Counted from the stretch's first letter, positions 25,674 to 34,806 are shown. The stretch: 64,000 bases of DNA from Clostridiales bacterium (GCA_017428545.1 JAFRQR010000032.1:1-64000); one strand, 5' to 3'. Notes: a model not told the origin generated them from the sequence alone. Program-made: numbers and translations.

Positions 25674-26480
25674 ATGCTTTCGTCGTTTATCATCCGCAAA
25701 GGAATACAGCTTCAGGCGGTAGCGTCGGCTTCTGCGCGAAAAGAACTTTCCGAAAGCGCGAAGATCTCTTTTGGAAGACATTTTAAAAACGGTGAGAATC
25801 GTGAAGTCATCCGATTCCAACTGAGATCTGAAGAAAAGACAAAGTGGGTCGAGGTTCCGCTGTCATCGAAAAAGGGGAGACAACTGTATCCGGTTGCAAA
25901 AAGGAAAGAGATCCTGCGGAAAATGGTTGTCCAGCTGACGAACGATCGGCGGGATCTGATGCTGATGATGAGGTCTTTGGATAGAGGCAAGTCCGCATCG
26001 GATGAAAGGTTAGGCTACCCGCCTGCTCAGGACGTTGAAAAGAAGCTGTTTCTTAAATACACATACGAAGAATTTTGTTCTCTGGTTGAGAAACACGATC
26101 AAAGCATCAGCGCCGGATACAGATATGGCAGGCATGTTTTCCGTTCAAAGTCGGAAATGCTTGTTGCCCAGCTACTTGATCAATTAGGGCTGGAGTATAA
26201 GTATGAGCCGGTCATCATGTTTAAAGATGAGGAGCGTTGGCCTGATTTTGCTGTGTATTGCCCGGAAACGGGACGTTACTTTTTCATCGAACATCTCGGG
26301 ATGATGGACCATATGAAGTATCGGATGGATAACATGGAGAAAATGGCACTTTATGAGGAGTTTGGCATTCGAAACGGTGTGGACATCATCTACACGACAG
26401 AATTCGGCAGAGGATCCTTCGATGTCGGTGCGGTCATGGGAAAGATCGCGGGCATCGTAATTGCGCAATCACACTCGTAA
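25674..26480 (+). CDS. Predicted PD-(D/E)XK-like nuclease domain protein
   Basis: A 268-residue protein without signal or membrane segment. The N-terminal half is basic and poorly conserved. The C-terminal half has the layout of a restriction-endonuclease fold: FRSKSEMLVAQLL with an acidic residue in a helix (about residues 156-168), YKYEP, WPDF with the key Asp (about 189-192) and FFIEHLGM (about 203-210). The usual final Lys is not obvious, as the strand ends EHLG, so activity is uncertain. The ATG at 25674 lies a few bases after AGGAGAGAAG. It is preceded by a 61-bp repeat array and has no obvious operon partner. Confidence 0.6.
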   Translation: MLSSFIIRKGIQLQAVASASARKELSESAKISFGRHFKNGENREVIRFQLRSEEKTKWVEVPLSSKKGRQLYPVAKRKEILRKMVVQLTNDRRDLMLMMRSLDRGKSASDERLGYPPAQDVEKKLFLKYTYEEFCSLVEKHDQSISAGYRYGRHVFRSKSEMLVAQLLDQLGLEYKYEPVIMFKDEERWPDFAVYCPETGRYFFIEHLGMMDHMKYRMDNMEKMALYEEFGIRNGVDIIYTTEFGRGSFDVGAVMGKIAGIVIAQSHS

Positions 26481-26511
26481 TTTGCGAAAAGCACCATCAT
26501 GGTTTTCTGAT

Positions 26512-26540
26512 TTGATTTTCTTTATTACCTAGCGTACAAT
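26512..26540 (+). promoter_or_regulatory. Promoter of mrp
   Basis: TTGATT (26512-26517) and TACAAT (26535-26540) with 17-bp spacing, 34 bases before the start. Confidence 0.7.
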
Positions 26541-26573
26541 AGGGTTTCAGAATTTGAATTTGAGGTGAATAAT

Positions 26574-27434
26574 ATGGGTTCTTGTGATTCATGCGGTTCC
26601 AAAGATTCCTGCCCGTCTGCAACAGCCGGCGGTTCCTGTGGTTCTTCCCAGCCGGAGTCTCTGATCGCTCCTCTTCACGAAAAATCTAGTGTAAAACGAG
26701 TCATCGGTGTCTGCAGCGGTAAAGGCGGCGTCGGTAAGTCTTTCGTTACCAGTGTCCTGGCGTCAAGACTTGCACGTGACGGCTATCGCGTAGGTATCCT
26801 CGATGCTGACGTTACCGGTCCTTCGATCCCGAAGGCTTTCGGTCTTAAGGGTCAGCTCAAGGGCGACGAAAGCGGCATCCTTCCGATGATCTCTCATTCC
26901 GGTATCCAGATCGTTTCCGTAAATCTCGTTATGGAAAACGAAGAGGCTCCTGTCGTATGGCGTGGTCCGGTCATTTCCGGCGTCGTCAAGCAGTTCTGGT
27001 CTGACGTGATCTGGGAAAATATCGACGTTATGCTCATCGACATGCCGCCGGGAACAGGTGACGTTCCGCTGACGGTATTCCAGTCGATCCCGCTCGATGG
27101 TATCATCCTCGTTTCGACTCCGCAGGATCTTGTTTCCATGATTGTTAACAAGGCGAGAAACATGGCTCTTCTGATGCAGGTCAAAGTCCTCGGTTTCGTC
27201 GAGAACATGAGCTACACCATCTGTAAGCACTGCGGAGAGAAGACTCCGCTGTTCGGTGAAGAAGGTAAGGTCCAGAAGGCCGCAAACGAGATGGGCGTGC
27301 CGCTTTTCGATAAGCTCCCGCTCGATCCGGATATCACGGCACTTGTTGACGAAGGCCACATCGAGAAGGTCCCGAACGAGATCCTTTCCGGTGCTGTCGA
27401 GTTCGTCGAGAAGATGATCGAAGACAAAAAGTAA
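26574..27434 (+). CDS. mrp: Mrp/NBP35-family iron-sulfur carrier ATPase
   Basis: P-loop NTPase of the MinD/Mrp group that binds and passes on Fe-S clusters. Seen: a Cys-rich N-terminus (CDSCGSKDSC), deviant Walker A GKGGVGKS (about residues 49-56), LDADVTGPSIPKAFGL, LIDMPPGTGDVPLT and the C-terminal cluster-binding pair CKHCGEK. Length 286 is normal for the stand-alone clostridial form. GAGGTG lies six bases before the ATG at 26574, which is preferred to the GTG at 26565. A well-formed promoter lies just upstream. The thioredoxin-fold lipoprotein gene begins one base after the stop. Confidence 0.92.
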   Translation: MGSCDSCGSKDSCPSATAGGSCGSSQPESLIAPLHEKSSVKRVIGVCSGKGGVGKSFVTSVLASRLARDGYRVGILDADVTGPSIPKAFGLKGQLKGDESGILPMISHSGIQIVSVNLVMENEEAPVVWRGPVISGVVKQFWSDVIWENIDVMLIDMPPGTGDVPLTVFQSIPLDGIILVSTPQDLVSMIVNKARNMALLMQVKVLGFVENMSYTICKHCGEKTPLFGEEGKVQKAANEMGVPLFDKLPLDPDITALVDEGHIEKVPNEILSGAVEFVEKMIEDKK

Positions 27435-27435
27435 G

Positions 27436-27990
27436 ATGGACCGGTGCTTTTCGGATAAAAAAGTAACGATCAGGATCCTGGCATGCATGGTGCTTCTCAT
27501 CTGCATGCCGGGATTTTTTAGCGCCTGCAGAAAGAAGGGCGATAAGGCGGGAAATGCCGACCTGGGCGACTACCACAAGTATTTGGGCGATTATTACTAT
27601 GACTGCTCGATCAGCGCGATGGTCTTTGAAGTGCCGGACGGCGAAGAGGAGCCGGGCGTTCTCTACCGCCAGGTGACTGACCTCGATGCGCTGACGAAAT
27701 CGTGCCCGATCCCTGTCGTCTTTTTCTTCTATTCCGGCATGCATGCCGATATCTACGGGCTTTTTGCCTGTATGGAGCAGATCGCGGAGGAGTACCACGA
27801 CAAGGTCTTGATCGTCGCGATCGATGCACTGGCCGAAAAGGACCTGACGGCGGCGTATAATATCGAGGCGCTTCCGGAGGCGATCGTCATCAAGGAAAAT
27901 GTCCAGAAGGCAAGGTTCAAAGGCCAGGAGCGCGGAGACTGGACCGCGCAGGATCTGGCGGATTGGATCATCACCGAGGTGCAAAAGTAA
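27436..27990 (+). CDS. Thioredoxin-fold lipoprotein without CXXC
   Basis: A lipoprotein signal (about residues 10-31, lipobox FSAC) leads to a domain of about 150 residues with thioredoxin architecture: PVVFFFYSGMHADIYGL at the active-site position, VLIVAIDAL, and YNIEALPEAIVIKE with the cis-Pro loop. The CXXC pair is absent (SGMH instead), so it cannot be an ordinary oxidoreductase and may act as a binding module. It starts one base after mrp, so translation is coupled. An octamer lies in codons 3-6. Confidence 0.75.
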   Translation: MDRCFSDKKVTIRILACMVLLICMPGFFSACRKKGDKAGNADLGDYHKYLGDYYYDCSISAMVFEVPDGEEEPGVLYRQVTDLDALTKSCPIPVVFFFYSGMHADIYGLFACMEQIAEEYHDKVLIVAIDALAEKDLTAAYNIEALPEAIVIKENVQKARFKGQERGDWTAQDLADWIITEVQK

Positions 27991-28041
27991 AGTCTTCGGA
28001 GGACCGGATCGCTACTAAGGTGAAAAGTAAAAAGACTTCCG

Positions 28042-28082
28042 GCGGCCGTGCTGATTATATGCGCGGCCGCTCGTGTTATAAT
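28042..28082 (+). promoter_or_regulatory. Extended -10 promoter with upstream inverted repeat, ispF
   Basis: TGTTATAAT (28074-28082) is an extended -10, 34 bases before the ATG. GCGGCCG (28042-28048) and CGGCCGC (28064-28070) form a 7-bp inverted repeat just upstream, which may be an operator or the end of the preceding transcript. Confidence 0.55.
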
Positions 28083-28116
28083 GGAAAAAGATCGATTAGA
28101 AAAGGCGGAATAAACT

Positions 28117-28677
28117 ATGCAGTACGAATACGCAAACGGGATCGGACAGGACAGCCATCGTTTCATGCAGCCTTGCGAAGCGCAGCTGAAGAGCGCGGAC
28201 AAGTGGCCGAAGAAACTGATTCTTGCGGGCGTGGAATTCCCGGGCGAGACACCGCTTGTGGCCAACAGTGACGGCGATGCGGTACTTCATGCCCTGACCA
28301 ATGCGATCTCCGGCGTGACCGGCATCAATATCTTAGGACCGATCGCGGACCAGATGTGCCAGTCCGGTATTACCGACAGTTCTGAATATCTGAAAAAAGG
28401 ACTTTCCTTTGCCGTTGATCAGGGCTGGGAACTGACCCATATCTCTATTAGTATCGAAGCAAAAAGACCGAAGTTCACCCCGATGCTCGGCCCCATGAAG
28501 ATCCGCATCGGCCAGCTTTGCGGCATCGCACCGGAAAAAATCGGCATTACCGCGACTACCGGTGAGAACCTCACGAGATTTGGCGAGGGCGAAGGCATCA
28601 TGGTCTTCTGCAGCGTCACGATGCGCCGCGAGGAAGTCGATCTTTCGGCTCGAAAAGAACTTCCGGGCGAAGCTTAA
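28117..28677 (+). CDS. ispF: 2-C-methyl-D-erythritol 2,4-cyclodiphosphate synthase, divergent form
   Basis: Fifth step of the MEP isoprenoid pathway, converting CDP-ME 2-phosphate to the cyclodiphosphate. Metal ligands are in place: DSH near the start (GIGQDSHRF) and the His of VLHAL. TATTGENLTRFGEGEGI is the C-terminal signature. Differences from typical IspF: the AHSDGD motif reads ANSDGD (His to Asn), the DIG..FPDTDP region is replaced, and the protein is 186 rather than about 158 residues. Convergent with ispD, so the two pathway genes sit tail to tail. The divergence looks like a distinct clade rather than decay. Confidence 0.85.
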   Translation: MQYEYANGIGQDSHRFMQPCEAQLKSADKWPKKLILAGVEFPGETPLVANSDGDAVLHALTNAISGVTGINILGPIADQMCQSGITDSSEYLKKGLSFAVDQGWELTHISISIEAKRPKFTPMLGPMKIRIGQLCGIAPEKIGITATTGENLTRFGEGEGIMVFCSVTMRREEVDLSARKELPGEA

Positions 28678-28683
28678 GTGCAG

Positions 28684-28770
28684 AAAAAAGAGCCGCTACT
28701 TGCGGCTCGGCACGTATTCTGTAAACAAAAAAGAGCCGCTACTTGCGGCTCAGCATATATTCGGCAATGG
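28684..28770 (-). repeat. Tandem duplication of the ispD 3' end and its terminator
   Basis: AAAAAAGAGCCGCTACTTGC occurs at 28684-28703 and again at 28727-28746, each followed by GGCTC and a similar 15-20 bases. On the minus strand both give GAGCCGC-AAGTA-GCGGCTC hairpins followed by T6, i.e. two terminators. The inner copy contains the real ispD stop; the outer copy still reads T-E-Y-V-P-S-R-K-stop, against A-E-Y-M-L-S-R-K-stop in ispD. Confidence 0.8.
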
Positions 28771-29524
28771 CGGCGTCTTCGGGCGTCGTTATCTTTATGT
28801 TTCCGTAAGAGCATGGGATCAGATGCACGTCGATGCCGAGGGCTTCGGCCAGCGCCGTATCATCCGTGGCCGTGATGCCCAGATCTTTTGCTCTTTTACT
28901 TACATCCACAAGCACGCTGTATTTGAATACCTGCGGGGTCTGTACTTCGTAGAGGGTGTCGCGGTCGAGGGTCTTATCGACGATCGGATGCTTTTCTCCG
29001 GACTTTCCATCCTCGGAAGAAACTGCCATCTTAATGGTGTTCTTACAGGGCGTTGCGGCGACGCAGACATCGTAGAGGTGGCCGCCCGAATAGCACGAAG
29101 CGATCGTTTCCTGATCGACCATGCATCTGGCACCGTCATGGATAAAAACAGGATCATTCTCCTGCGGCGGCGTATCCAGATCGGCAAGCGCCGCGATCCC
29201 GCAGGCGACAGAGTCCTGACGCGTTGCCCCGCCTTTGACGATCTTTTCGACAAAAGAGATCTTGTATTCACCGACAAGTTCTTTTACACGGGAAATATTC
29301 TCTTCAGTGGTCACGATCACGGCATGGATCGTGATCCCCGTCTTTTCCTGATAATCGGAAAAAGCCAGAAGCGTCCTGGCTAAGACCGGAACACCGTTGA
29401 TGCGGAAGAACTGCTTGCTGTCGGAGATCCCCATTCTCGTGCCGAGGCCTGCCGCCGGAACGATCAGATAGAGCGGGCGGCGGAGTTCGAAAGAAGAAGG
29501 AAGAGTGATCTTTGGGATCTTCAT
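28739..29524 (-). CDS. ispD: 2-C-methyl-D-erythritol 4-phosphate cytidylyltransferase
   Basis: Third step of the MEP pathway: transfers CMP from CTP to MEP. Seen: nucleotide-binding loop LIVPAAGLGTRMG (about residues 20-32), KQFFRINGVPVL, GGATRQDSVACGI, HDGARCMV and the final DDTALAEALG...VHLIPCSYGNIKITTPED. An N-terminal extension of about 20 residues precedes the fold. The ATG at 29524 follows AAGGAGG closely. The stop codon lies inside its own terminator hairpin. It starts 10 bases after radA, on the same strand, so radA and ispD are probably co-transcribed. Confidence 0.93.
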   Translation of the reverse strand: MKIPKITLPSSFELRRPLYLIVPAAGLGTRMGISDSKQFFRINGVPVLARTLLAFSDYQEKTGITIHAVIVTTEENISRVKELVGEYKISFVEKIVKGGATRQDSVACGIAALADLDTPPQENDPVFIHDGARCMVDQETIASCYSGGHLYDVCVAATPCKNTIKMAVSSEDGKSGEKHPIVDKTLDRDTLYEVQTPQVFKYSVLVDVSKRAKDLGITATDDTALAEALGIDVHLIPCSYGNIKITTPEDAAIAEYMLSRK

Positions 29525-29534
29525 GGGTACCTCC

Positions 29535-30911
29535 TTATGAAAAAAGCACATCGATCGCTTCGGAGAGCTTATCGACGTAGATGAATTCCATTTTTACCGG
29601 AAGCCTTTCGGCCGCGCTCTTGCTTGCCCCCGGGAGGACGCATGCGGAAAAGCCGAGGCGGGAAGCATCCGCGAGGCGTTTCTCGAGATCGCTGACGGGA
29701 CGAAGCTCGCCTGTCAGTCCCACTTCGCCGATCACCATGGTGTTCTCGGCAAGTGCTTTTCCGGAAACAGAAGAGAAAACGGCACATACGACGGCCAGAT
29801 CGCAGGCGGTCTCATCGATCCGCATGCCGCCGACGACATTGATATAGGCATCCATATTCGAGATGCCGACTTTGCATTTACTCTCCAAAACGGCCAGAAG
29901 CATGGACACGCGGCCCTTGTCGAGGCCCTGCGTCATGCGCTGGGGATTCGCATAGGCGGAAGGCGACATCAGCGCCTGGATCTCCAGAAGAACAGCGCGG
30001 GAGCCTTCGACCACGGAAGTGATCACGGAGCCGGGAGCCATATGCGGCCGCCCCGAAAGAAGGAGCGCGGATGCATTTTCGACACCGACGAGGCCCTTTT
30101 GGGTCATCTCGAAAAAGGCCATCTCACCGGTAGAGCCGAAACGGTTCTTCGTGGCGCGCAGCATGCGAAGAGAAGAAGAGCCGTCGCCCTCGAAATAAAG
30201 GACGGTGTCGACCATGTGCTCGATGATGCACGGGCCTGCGATCGCGCCGTCTTTGGTCACGTGGCCGACGAGGACGATCGGGACATTTAAGGATTTGGCG
30301 ATGCGAAGAAGACCGGCGGTGACTTCGCGGGTCTGGGAAACGGAGCCCGGGGCGGAAGAGATATCTTCACTGTAGAGCGTCTGGATCGAGTCGATCACGC
30401 AAAGGCCGGGCTTTCTTTCGGAGATCAGCTCCGAAATATGTTCAAAAGAGGTCTGCGAGCATAGTACGATGCTGTCGCGGGAAATGCCGAGACGGTCAGC
30501 GCGCATTTTGATCTGGGATTTGGATTCCTCGCCGGAAACATAGAGGATCTCGCCCTTGGTCTTTACGGCGCCGCTGACCTGCATGAGGAGTGTGGATTTA
30601 CCGATGCCGGGGTCACCTCCGACCAGCGTCATGGAGCCTTCGACAAAACCGCCGCCGAGGATACGGTCGAGCTCGGCGATCCCGGAGGAAAAGCGCGGCT
30701 CGTTTTCTTTGGCGACTTCTGAAAGCTTCGAGACACCGCGCTCGGCGATCCAGCCGGCACGAAGGGCGGGCTTGGCATCAGTGGGGGCCGATTTTACCTC
30801 GACGACTTCGTCGAAAGTGTTGTATTCCTGGCACGACGGGCATTTCCCCATCCATCCGGAAGTCTCGTAACCGCAGTTGCGGCAGACGAATTGCGCTTTT
30901 TTCTTAGCCAT
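29535..30911 (-). CDS. radA: DNA repair protein RadA
   Basis: RecA-like helicase that promotes branch migration in recombination. Domains in order: zinc finger CRNCGYETSGWMGKCPSC (about residues 9-26), RecA-type ATPase with Walker A GGDPGIGKST, the RadA motif KNRFGSTGE, and a C-terminal Lon-protease-like domain (about 280-458). Length 458 matches the family. The ATG at 30911 follows AAAAGGAGACACC. Codons for the last residues contain an octamer (29542) and another lies at 29753. Upstream of ispD on the same strand. Confidence 0.95.
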   Translation of the reverse strand: MAKKKAQFVCRNCGYETSGWMGKCPSCQEYNTFDEVVEVKSAPTDAKPALRAGWIAERGVSKLSEVAKENEPRFSSGIAELDRILGGGFVEGSMTLVGGDPGIGKSTLLMQVSGAVKTKGEILYVSGEESKSQIKMRADRLGISRDSIVLCSQTSFEHISELISERKPGLCVIDSIQTLYSEDISSAPGSVSQTREVTAGLLRIAKSLNVPIVLVGHVTKDGAIAGPCIIEHMVDTVLYFEGDGSSSLRMLRATKNRFGSTGEMAFFEMTQKGLVGVENASALLLSGRPHMAPGSVITSVVEGSRAVLLEIQALMSPSAYANPQRMTQGLDKGRVSMLLAVLESKCKVGISNMDAYINVVGGMRIDETACDLAVVCAVFSSVSGKALAENTMVIGEVGLTGELRPVSDLEKRLADASRLGFSACVLPGASKSAAERLPVKMEFIYVDKLSEAIDVLFS

Positions 30912-31044
30912 GGTGTCTCCTTTTTCAAGAAGGTGCAGACCGCACCGGATACACCTAATCATACCACCTCGCTATTTCTTTTTTAAGAGAAATTGAGTAA
31001 AATACATAAGATTGTTATGGCATGTAAGGAAGTAAGAAATTACC

Positions 31045-32886
31045 ATGGACCGATCCTGGACAGCATACTACGATGAGGAAATGACCGGACTTCCGCAGAT
31101 CCCGGATCTCACTTTATATGAGATCCTCGTCCGTTCGGCAAAAACTTTCCCGAAAAAAAGAGGTGTGACCTTCGAGGGCACGCGCATCACTTATTCTGAA
31201 CTTCTTATCGAGGTCGATTCCCTTGCAGAAGCCCTGAAGGACTGTAACGTCGGTGTCGGAACGGTCGTGACTGTCTGCCTTCCGAATATCCCGCAGGCCG
31301 TCGTTGCGATCTATGCGCTCAATAAACTCGGCGCGATCGCGAATATGGTCCACCCGAAAACTCCGGCGCCCGAGCTTCGCGCCTGCATGAAAGAGACCGG
31401 CAGTGAGTGCCTCATGATCCTGGACGCTTTCCTTCCGAAGGCCAAAGACATGCTTGAAGAGCTTCAGCCCGGCCTCGTCATCGTCTGTAAGATCGGTGAC
31501 TATCTTTCTTTTGCAAAAGCACTTGGGTTCTTCGTAAGTAAAGGACGCAAGATCCCGAAATTCCCGCAGGATTCTTTTTTCATCTCTTATAGCGAACTGA
31601 TCCGCCACGGCGATATGCTCCGAAAGGGCAAATTCAGCGGCGACTACGACTGGGAGTATCCGTTTTCTGACCTCGGCGATGCCGTAGAAAAAGAAGCGGA
31701 GGAATATGTCCGTCCGATCGGCCCGGATGATCCGGCGATCTATCTTCACAGCGGCGGCACGACGGGTTCTCCGAAGATCGCCGTGATCTCTTCGACGAAT
31801 ATGAATGTTCCTGCGATGCTCGGCCCGCAGATCGTACGCGTACCGGACCCGTTCTCGGACCCGGAAAATTTCCCGGATCTGACGATGGTCGCGATCCTTC
31901 CTTTGTTTCACGGATTCGGCATCTGTATGTGCATGCACTGCATGATCTCCTGTGCCATCAACATGCTTCTGGTCCCGATCTTTAAGCCGGACGAACTGGC
32001 GAAGATCATCAAAAAAGAAAGACCACAGCTGATCGCGGCGGTACCGACGCTCTATGAAGGTATGCTCAAAAGCGATAAGCTGAAAACGATGAAACTTGAT
32101 TTCTTACGCGCCTGCTTCAGCGGCGGCGACACGCTTCCGATGGATCTGAAAAAGCGTTTTGAAGAATATGTCCATGCCCGTGGCGCAAACATCTCGCTTC
32201 GCGAAGGGTACGGACTTACCGAGACGCTCACGGTATGTGCCGTAAATCCCGAAAAGAACTGTAAAAGCGGTTCCGTCGGACTCCCGCTTCCGGGGATCGA
32301 CATGATGATCGCCAAAAACGGGACCGATGAAGAAGCCCCGGTCGGCGAAAAGGGTGAGATCTGTATCAGCGGCCCGACGGTCATGCTCGGATATCTCAAT
32401 GATCCTTCGGCGACGGAACTTGCCATCCACATCCACGAAGACGGAAAAAGATGGATCCACAGCGGCGACCTCGGCCACAGAGACGAAGAAGGTTTCTTCT
32501 ATTTCGACCAGCGCATCAAAAGGATCATCAAAGTTTCCGGCGTTCCGGTATTTCCGACGCAGATCGAAAAGGTCATTATGGAAAACGAAGCCCTCGAAGC
32601 TGCCTGCGCGGTCGCGATCCCGCACCCGTACCGCCTCCATGTCGTAAAGGCGTACCTGGTGCTTAAGGACCGTTCGGCGGATGAGAAGACCAAAGAAGAG
32701 GTCAAAAAGCAGATCGCGGAAAACTGCAAGAAGAACCTGATCCCGTACGCATGTCCGGTGGAATATGAGTTTAAAGACGAATTCCCGATGACAAGGATCG
32801 GAAAGATCGATTTCCGTGCGCTCGAAGCAGAAGCCCAGGGCAAGACGGAAGAGAAAAAAGAAGAAAAAGAAGCAGAAAAAGAATAA
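31045..32886 (+). CDS. AMP-dependent acyl-CoA synthetase/ligase
   Basis: ANL-superfamily ligase that activates a carboxylic acid through an acyl-adenylate. Motifs: LHSGGTTGSPK (P-loop, about residues 233-243), LREGYGLTET, SGDLGHRDEEGFFYF, RIKRIIKVSGVPVFP and the C-terminal RIGKIDFRAL with the catalytic Lys. The middle segment is longer than in acetyl-CoA synthetase, closer to long-chain fatty-acid ligases. The tail (about 596-613) is a run of Lys/Glu repeats. The ABC transporter genes follow by 28 bases, suggesting linked lipid activation and export, which is inference. Substrate unknown. Confidence 0.87.
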   Translation: MDRSWTAYYDEEMTGLPQIPDLTLYEILVRSAKTFPKKRGVTFEGTRITYSELLIEVDSLAEALKDCNVGVGTVVTVCLPNIPQAVVAIYALNKLGAIANMVHPKTPAPELRACMKETGSECLMILDAFLPKAKDMLEELQPGLVIVCKIGDYLSFAKALGFFVSKGRKIPKFPQDSFFISYSELIRHGDMLRKGKFSGDYDWEYPFSDLGDAVEKEAEEYVRPIGPDDPAIYLHSGGTTGSPKIAVISSTNMNVPAMLGPQIVRVPDPFSDPENFPDLTMVAILPLFHGFGICMCMHCMISCAINMLLVPIFKPDELAKIIKKERPQLIAAVPTLYEGMLKSDKLKTMKLDFLRACFSGGDTLPMDLKKRFEEYVHARGANISLREGYGLTETLTVCAVNPEKNCKSGSVGLPLPGIDMMIAKNGTDEEAPVGEKGEICISGPTVMLGYLNDPSATELAIHIHEDGKRWIHSGDLGHRDEEGFFYFDQRIKRIIKVSGVPVFPTQIEKVIMENEALEAACAVAIPHPYRLHVVKAYLVLKDRSADEKTKEEVKKQIAENCKKNLIPYACPVEYEFKDEFPMTRIGKIDFRALEAEAQGKTEEKKEEKEAEKE

Positions 32887-32914
32887 CAGACGCAGACAGC
32901 AGGGGAAGCGGCGG

Positions 32915-34045
32915 ATGCGGAAAAATCACGTACTTCATGTCATAAAAAGTGAATGGAAAAAGACAAGAAAGACACCGGTCCAGCTGGTGACGATGCTTCT
33001 TGTGCCACTTCTCAGTGTCCTTTTTCTTTCCTGGTGCTTAAGTTATGTCAATGTCCTCGTCAACCGCTACAAAGGCACCGTATATTTCCCGGAAGAAATT
33101 TCCGCAGAAGAAATGGAAGAGACCCTTTCGGAGTTCTATCCCGATTTTTCATTTAGAAGCGGTACGATGGACGATGCCCAAACGCGCGTCGCTAACGGCC
33201 GGACTGACTGTGCGGTCGTGGTCGAAGAGAAGGCCATCCGGATCCTTTACGACTCTTCGATACTGACCTCTTCGGCCGCCCTGAAAGATGCCAAAGACCT
33301 GGGTCTGGACATTTCTTATCTTCTTTCCGGAAAAGAATTTTACGATGAAGTTTACGAGATCTATCCCGAGACGGAAACGCTTGACCTGAGCACGTCCGCG
33401 GACAGGCTCGACAGTTATCTCGACCGTGTCGGCGGCGTGGTCGGCATGATCATCTTCCTTATGATGAGCAGTAACGCCATGGCCATTTCCGCCAGATCGA
33501 TCACAGGCGAAAAGGAACGCCAGACGTTTGATACGCTCGTGCTGTCTCCTGCGAAACTTTCGAAGATCCTTACGGGAAAAGTACTTGTCATGATGGCCGA
33601 GATCTTCCTTTCGGGTTTCGTCGGTTTTGCCGCGGGCATCGCCGGCATGGCGGTCTGGAGCCCGAAGGAATTTGCCGCAATTACCGATAACCGGGGAAAC
33701 GTCTTTGTCTGGATGCTGGTGGTCCTTGCGATCCTTTTTGCGGCGACGCTTGTCATCACGGCGGTCTTCAGCGTCATCGGCAGTGCTTTTGCCCAGACGA
33801 AAAAAGCATCGCTCTTTTCTTCGGCCGGCATGGTGATCGTCTCGGTCACCGCGATGCTGCCGTCCTTTATAGACGCGGAGGTGATAAGGATGTTCCCGCT
33901 TTCCAACTGGACGCCGCTTCTCAAAGACCTCTGTGAGGATGATTTTACATTTACTCCGATCTTTACCGCACTTGCCATCGGCCTTCTGCTGTTTGGCTTA
34001 AGCATGATCCTGTCTTCCGCTTTATGGGAAAGGAGATCCGAATGA
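32915..34045 (+). CDS. ABC-2 type transporter permease (first)
   Basis: An N-terminal membrane segment (about residues 20-42), an extracytoplasmic loop of about 140 residues, then five hydrophobic segments. The motif SARSITGEKERQTFDTLVLSP after the second segment is the coupling element of NatB/ABC-2 permeases. The ATG at 32915 follows AGGGGAAG by six bases; the open frame extends upstream only into the ligase gene in another frame. Its stop overlaps the ATPase start (ATGA), so the genes are translationally coupled. Substrate unknown; Na+ or antibiotic extrusion are family precedents. Confidence 0.85.
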   Translation: MRKNHVLHVIKSEWKKTRKTPVQLVTMLLVPLLSVLFLSWCLSYVNVLVNRYKGTVYFPEEISAEEMEETLSEFYPDFSFRSGTMDDAQTRVANGRTDCAVVVEEKAIRILYDSSILTSSAALKDAKDLGLDISYLLSGKEFYDEVYEIYPETETLDLSTSADRLDSYLDRVGGVVGMIIFLMMSSNAMAISARSITGEKERQTFDTLVLSPAKLSKILTGKVLVMMAEIFLSGFVGFAAGIAGMAVWSPKEFAAITDNRGNVFVWMLVVLAILFAATLVITAVFSVIGSAFAQTKKASLFSSAGMVIVSVTAMLPSFIDAEVIRMFPLSNWTPLLKDLCEDDFTFTPIFTALAIGLLLFGLSMILSSALWERRSE

Positions 34046-34806
34046 TCACTATCGAACATCTGAAAAAGACATTTAAAAAGAACAAGGTCGAGGCCGTGAA
34101 AGACGTCTCTCTCGAGATCTTTGACGGGCAGATCTTCGCGCTTCTCGGGCCCAACGGCGCCGGAAAGACCACGACGATGAGGATGCTCAGTACCCTTCTG
34201 ACGCCTACTTCCGGCAAGATCTTTTTCGATGGAAAAGAACTCGGGGAAAACGAGGAGAAGATCCGTTCCAGGATCGCTTTTCTGACCAACGAGATCCGCC
34301 TGGACGGACAGTTCACGCCGGACGAACTTGCGGATTATTACGGCGGGCTCTACGAGATGACTTCCGAAAAGATCAATGAGAGAAGAGATGAGCTTTTTGA
34401 GTATTTCGGCATCAGTGAATTTCGAAAAAGAAGATATGACACGTTTTCGACCGGCATGAAGCAGAAGACATCCCTTGCGATCTGCCTGCTTCACGATCCG
34501 GATACGATCATCTTCGACGAGCCGACCAACGGACTGGACATTTTGACCCAGCAGCTGATCGAATCTTACCTTTTGAAACTGAAAGAAGAAGGAAAATGCA
34601 TCATCCTTTCGACGCACATCCTCGACCTGGTCGGAAGAATGGCCGACCGCGTCGGCATCATCGTCGACGGAAGAAGCGTTTTCTGCGGGACCGTTTCCGA
34701 GCTTGCGCCGAGCCAGGGCGTCGAAACGATCGACCAGGCTTTCATCAAGCTCTATAAGGAAAACCACGAAGAAAAGGCCATCATCGGCCGGCACGGAAAA
34801 GAATAA
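34042..34806 (+). CDS. ABC transporter ATP-binding protein (NatA-like)
   Basis: Energises the two neighbouring permeases. Walker A GPNGAGKTT (about residues 37-45), signature FSTGMKQKTSLAI (about 135-147), Walker B TIIFDEPTNGLD and H-loop ILSTHIL. The FSTGMKQ form of the signature is typical of NatA/DrrA-like ATPases of the ABC-2 group. Length 254 is short, with the usual regulatory tail largely missing. AAAGGAGATCCGA precedes the ATG at 34042. Overlaps the upstream permease by four bases and is followed after 54 bases by the second permease. Confidence 0.92.
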   Translation: MITIEHLKKTFKKNKVEAVKDVSLEIFDGQIFALLGPNGAGKTTTMRMLSTLLTPTSGKIFFDGKELGENEEKIRSRIAFLTNEIRLDGQFTPDELADYYGGLYEMTSEKINERRDELFEYFGISEFRKRRYDTFSTGMKQKTSLAICLLHDPDTIIFDEPTNGLDILTQQLIESYLLKLKEEGKCIILSTHILDLVGRMADRVGIIVDGRSVFCGTVSELAPSQGVETIDQAFIKLYKENHEEKAIIGRHGKE

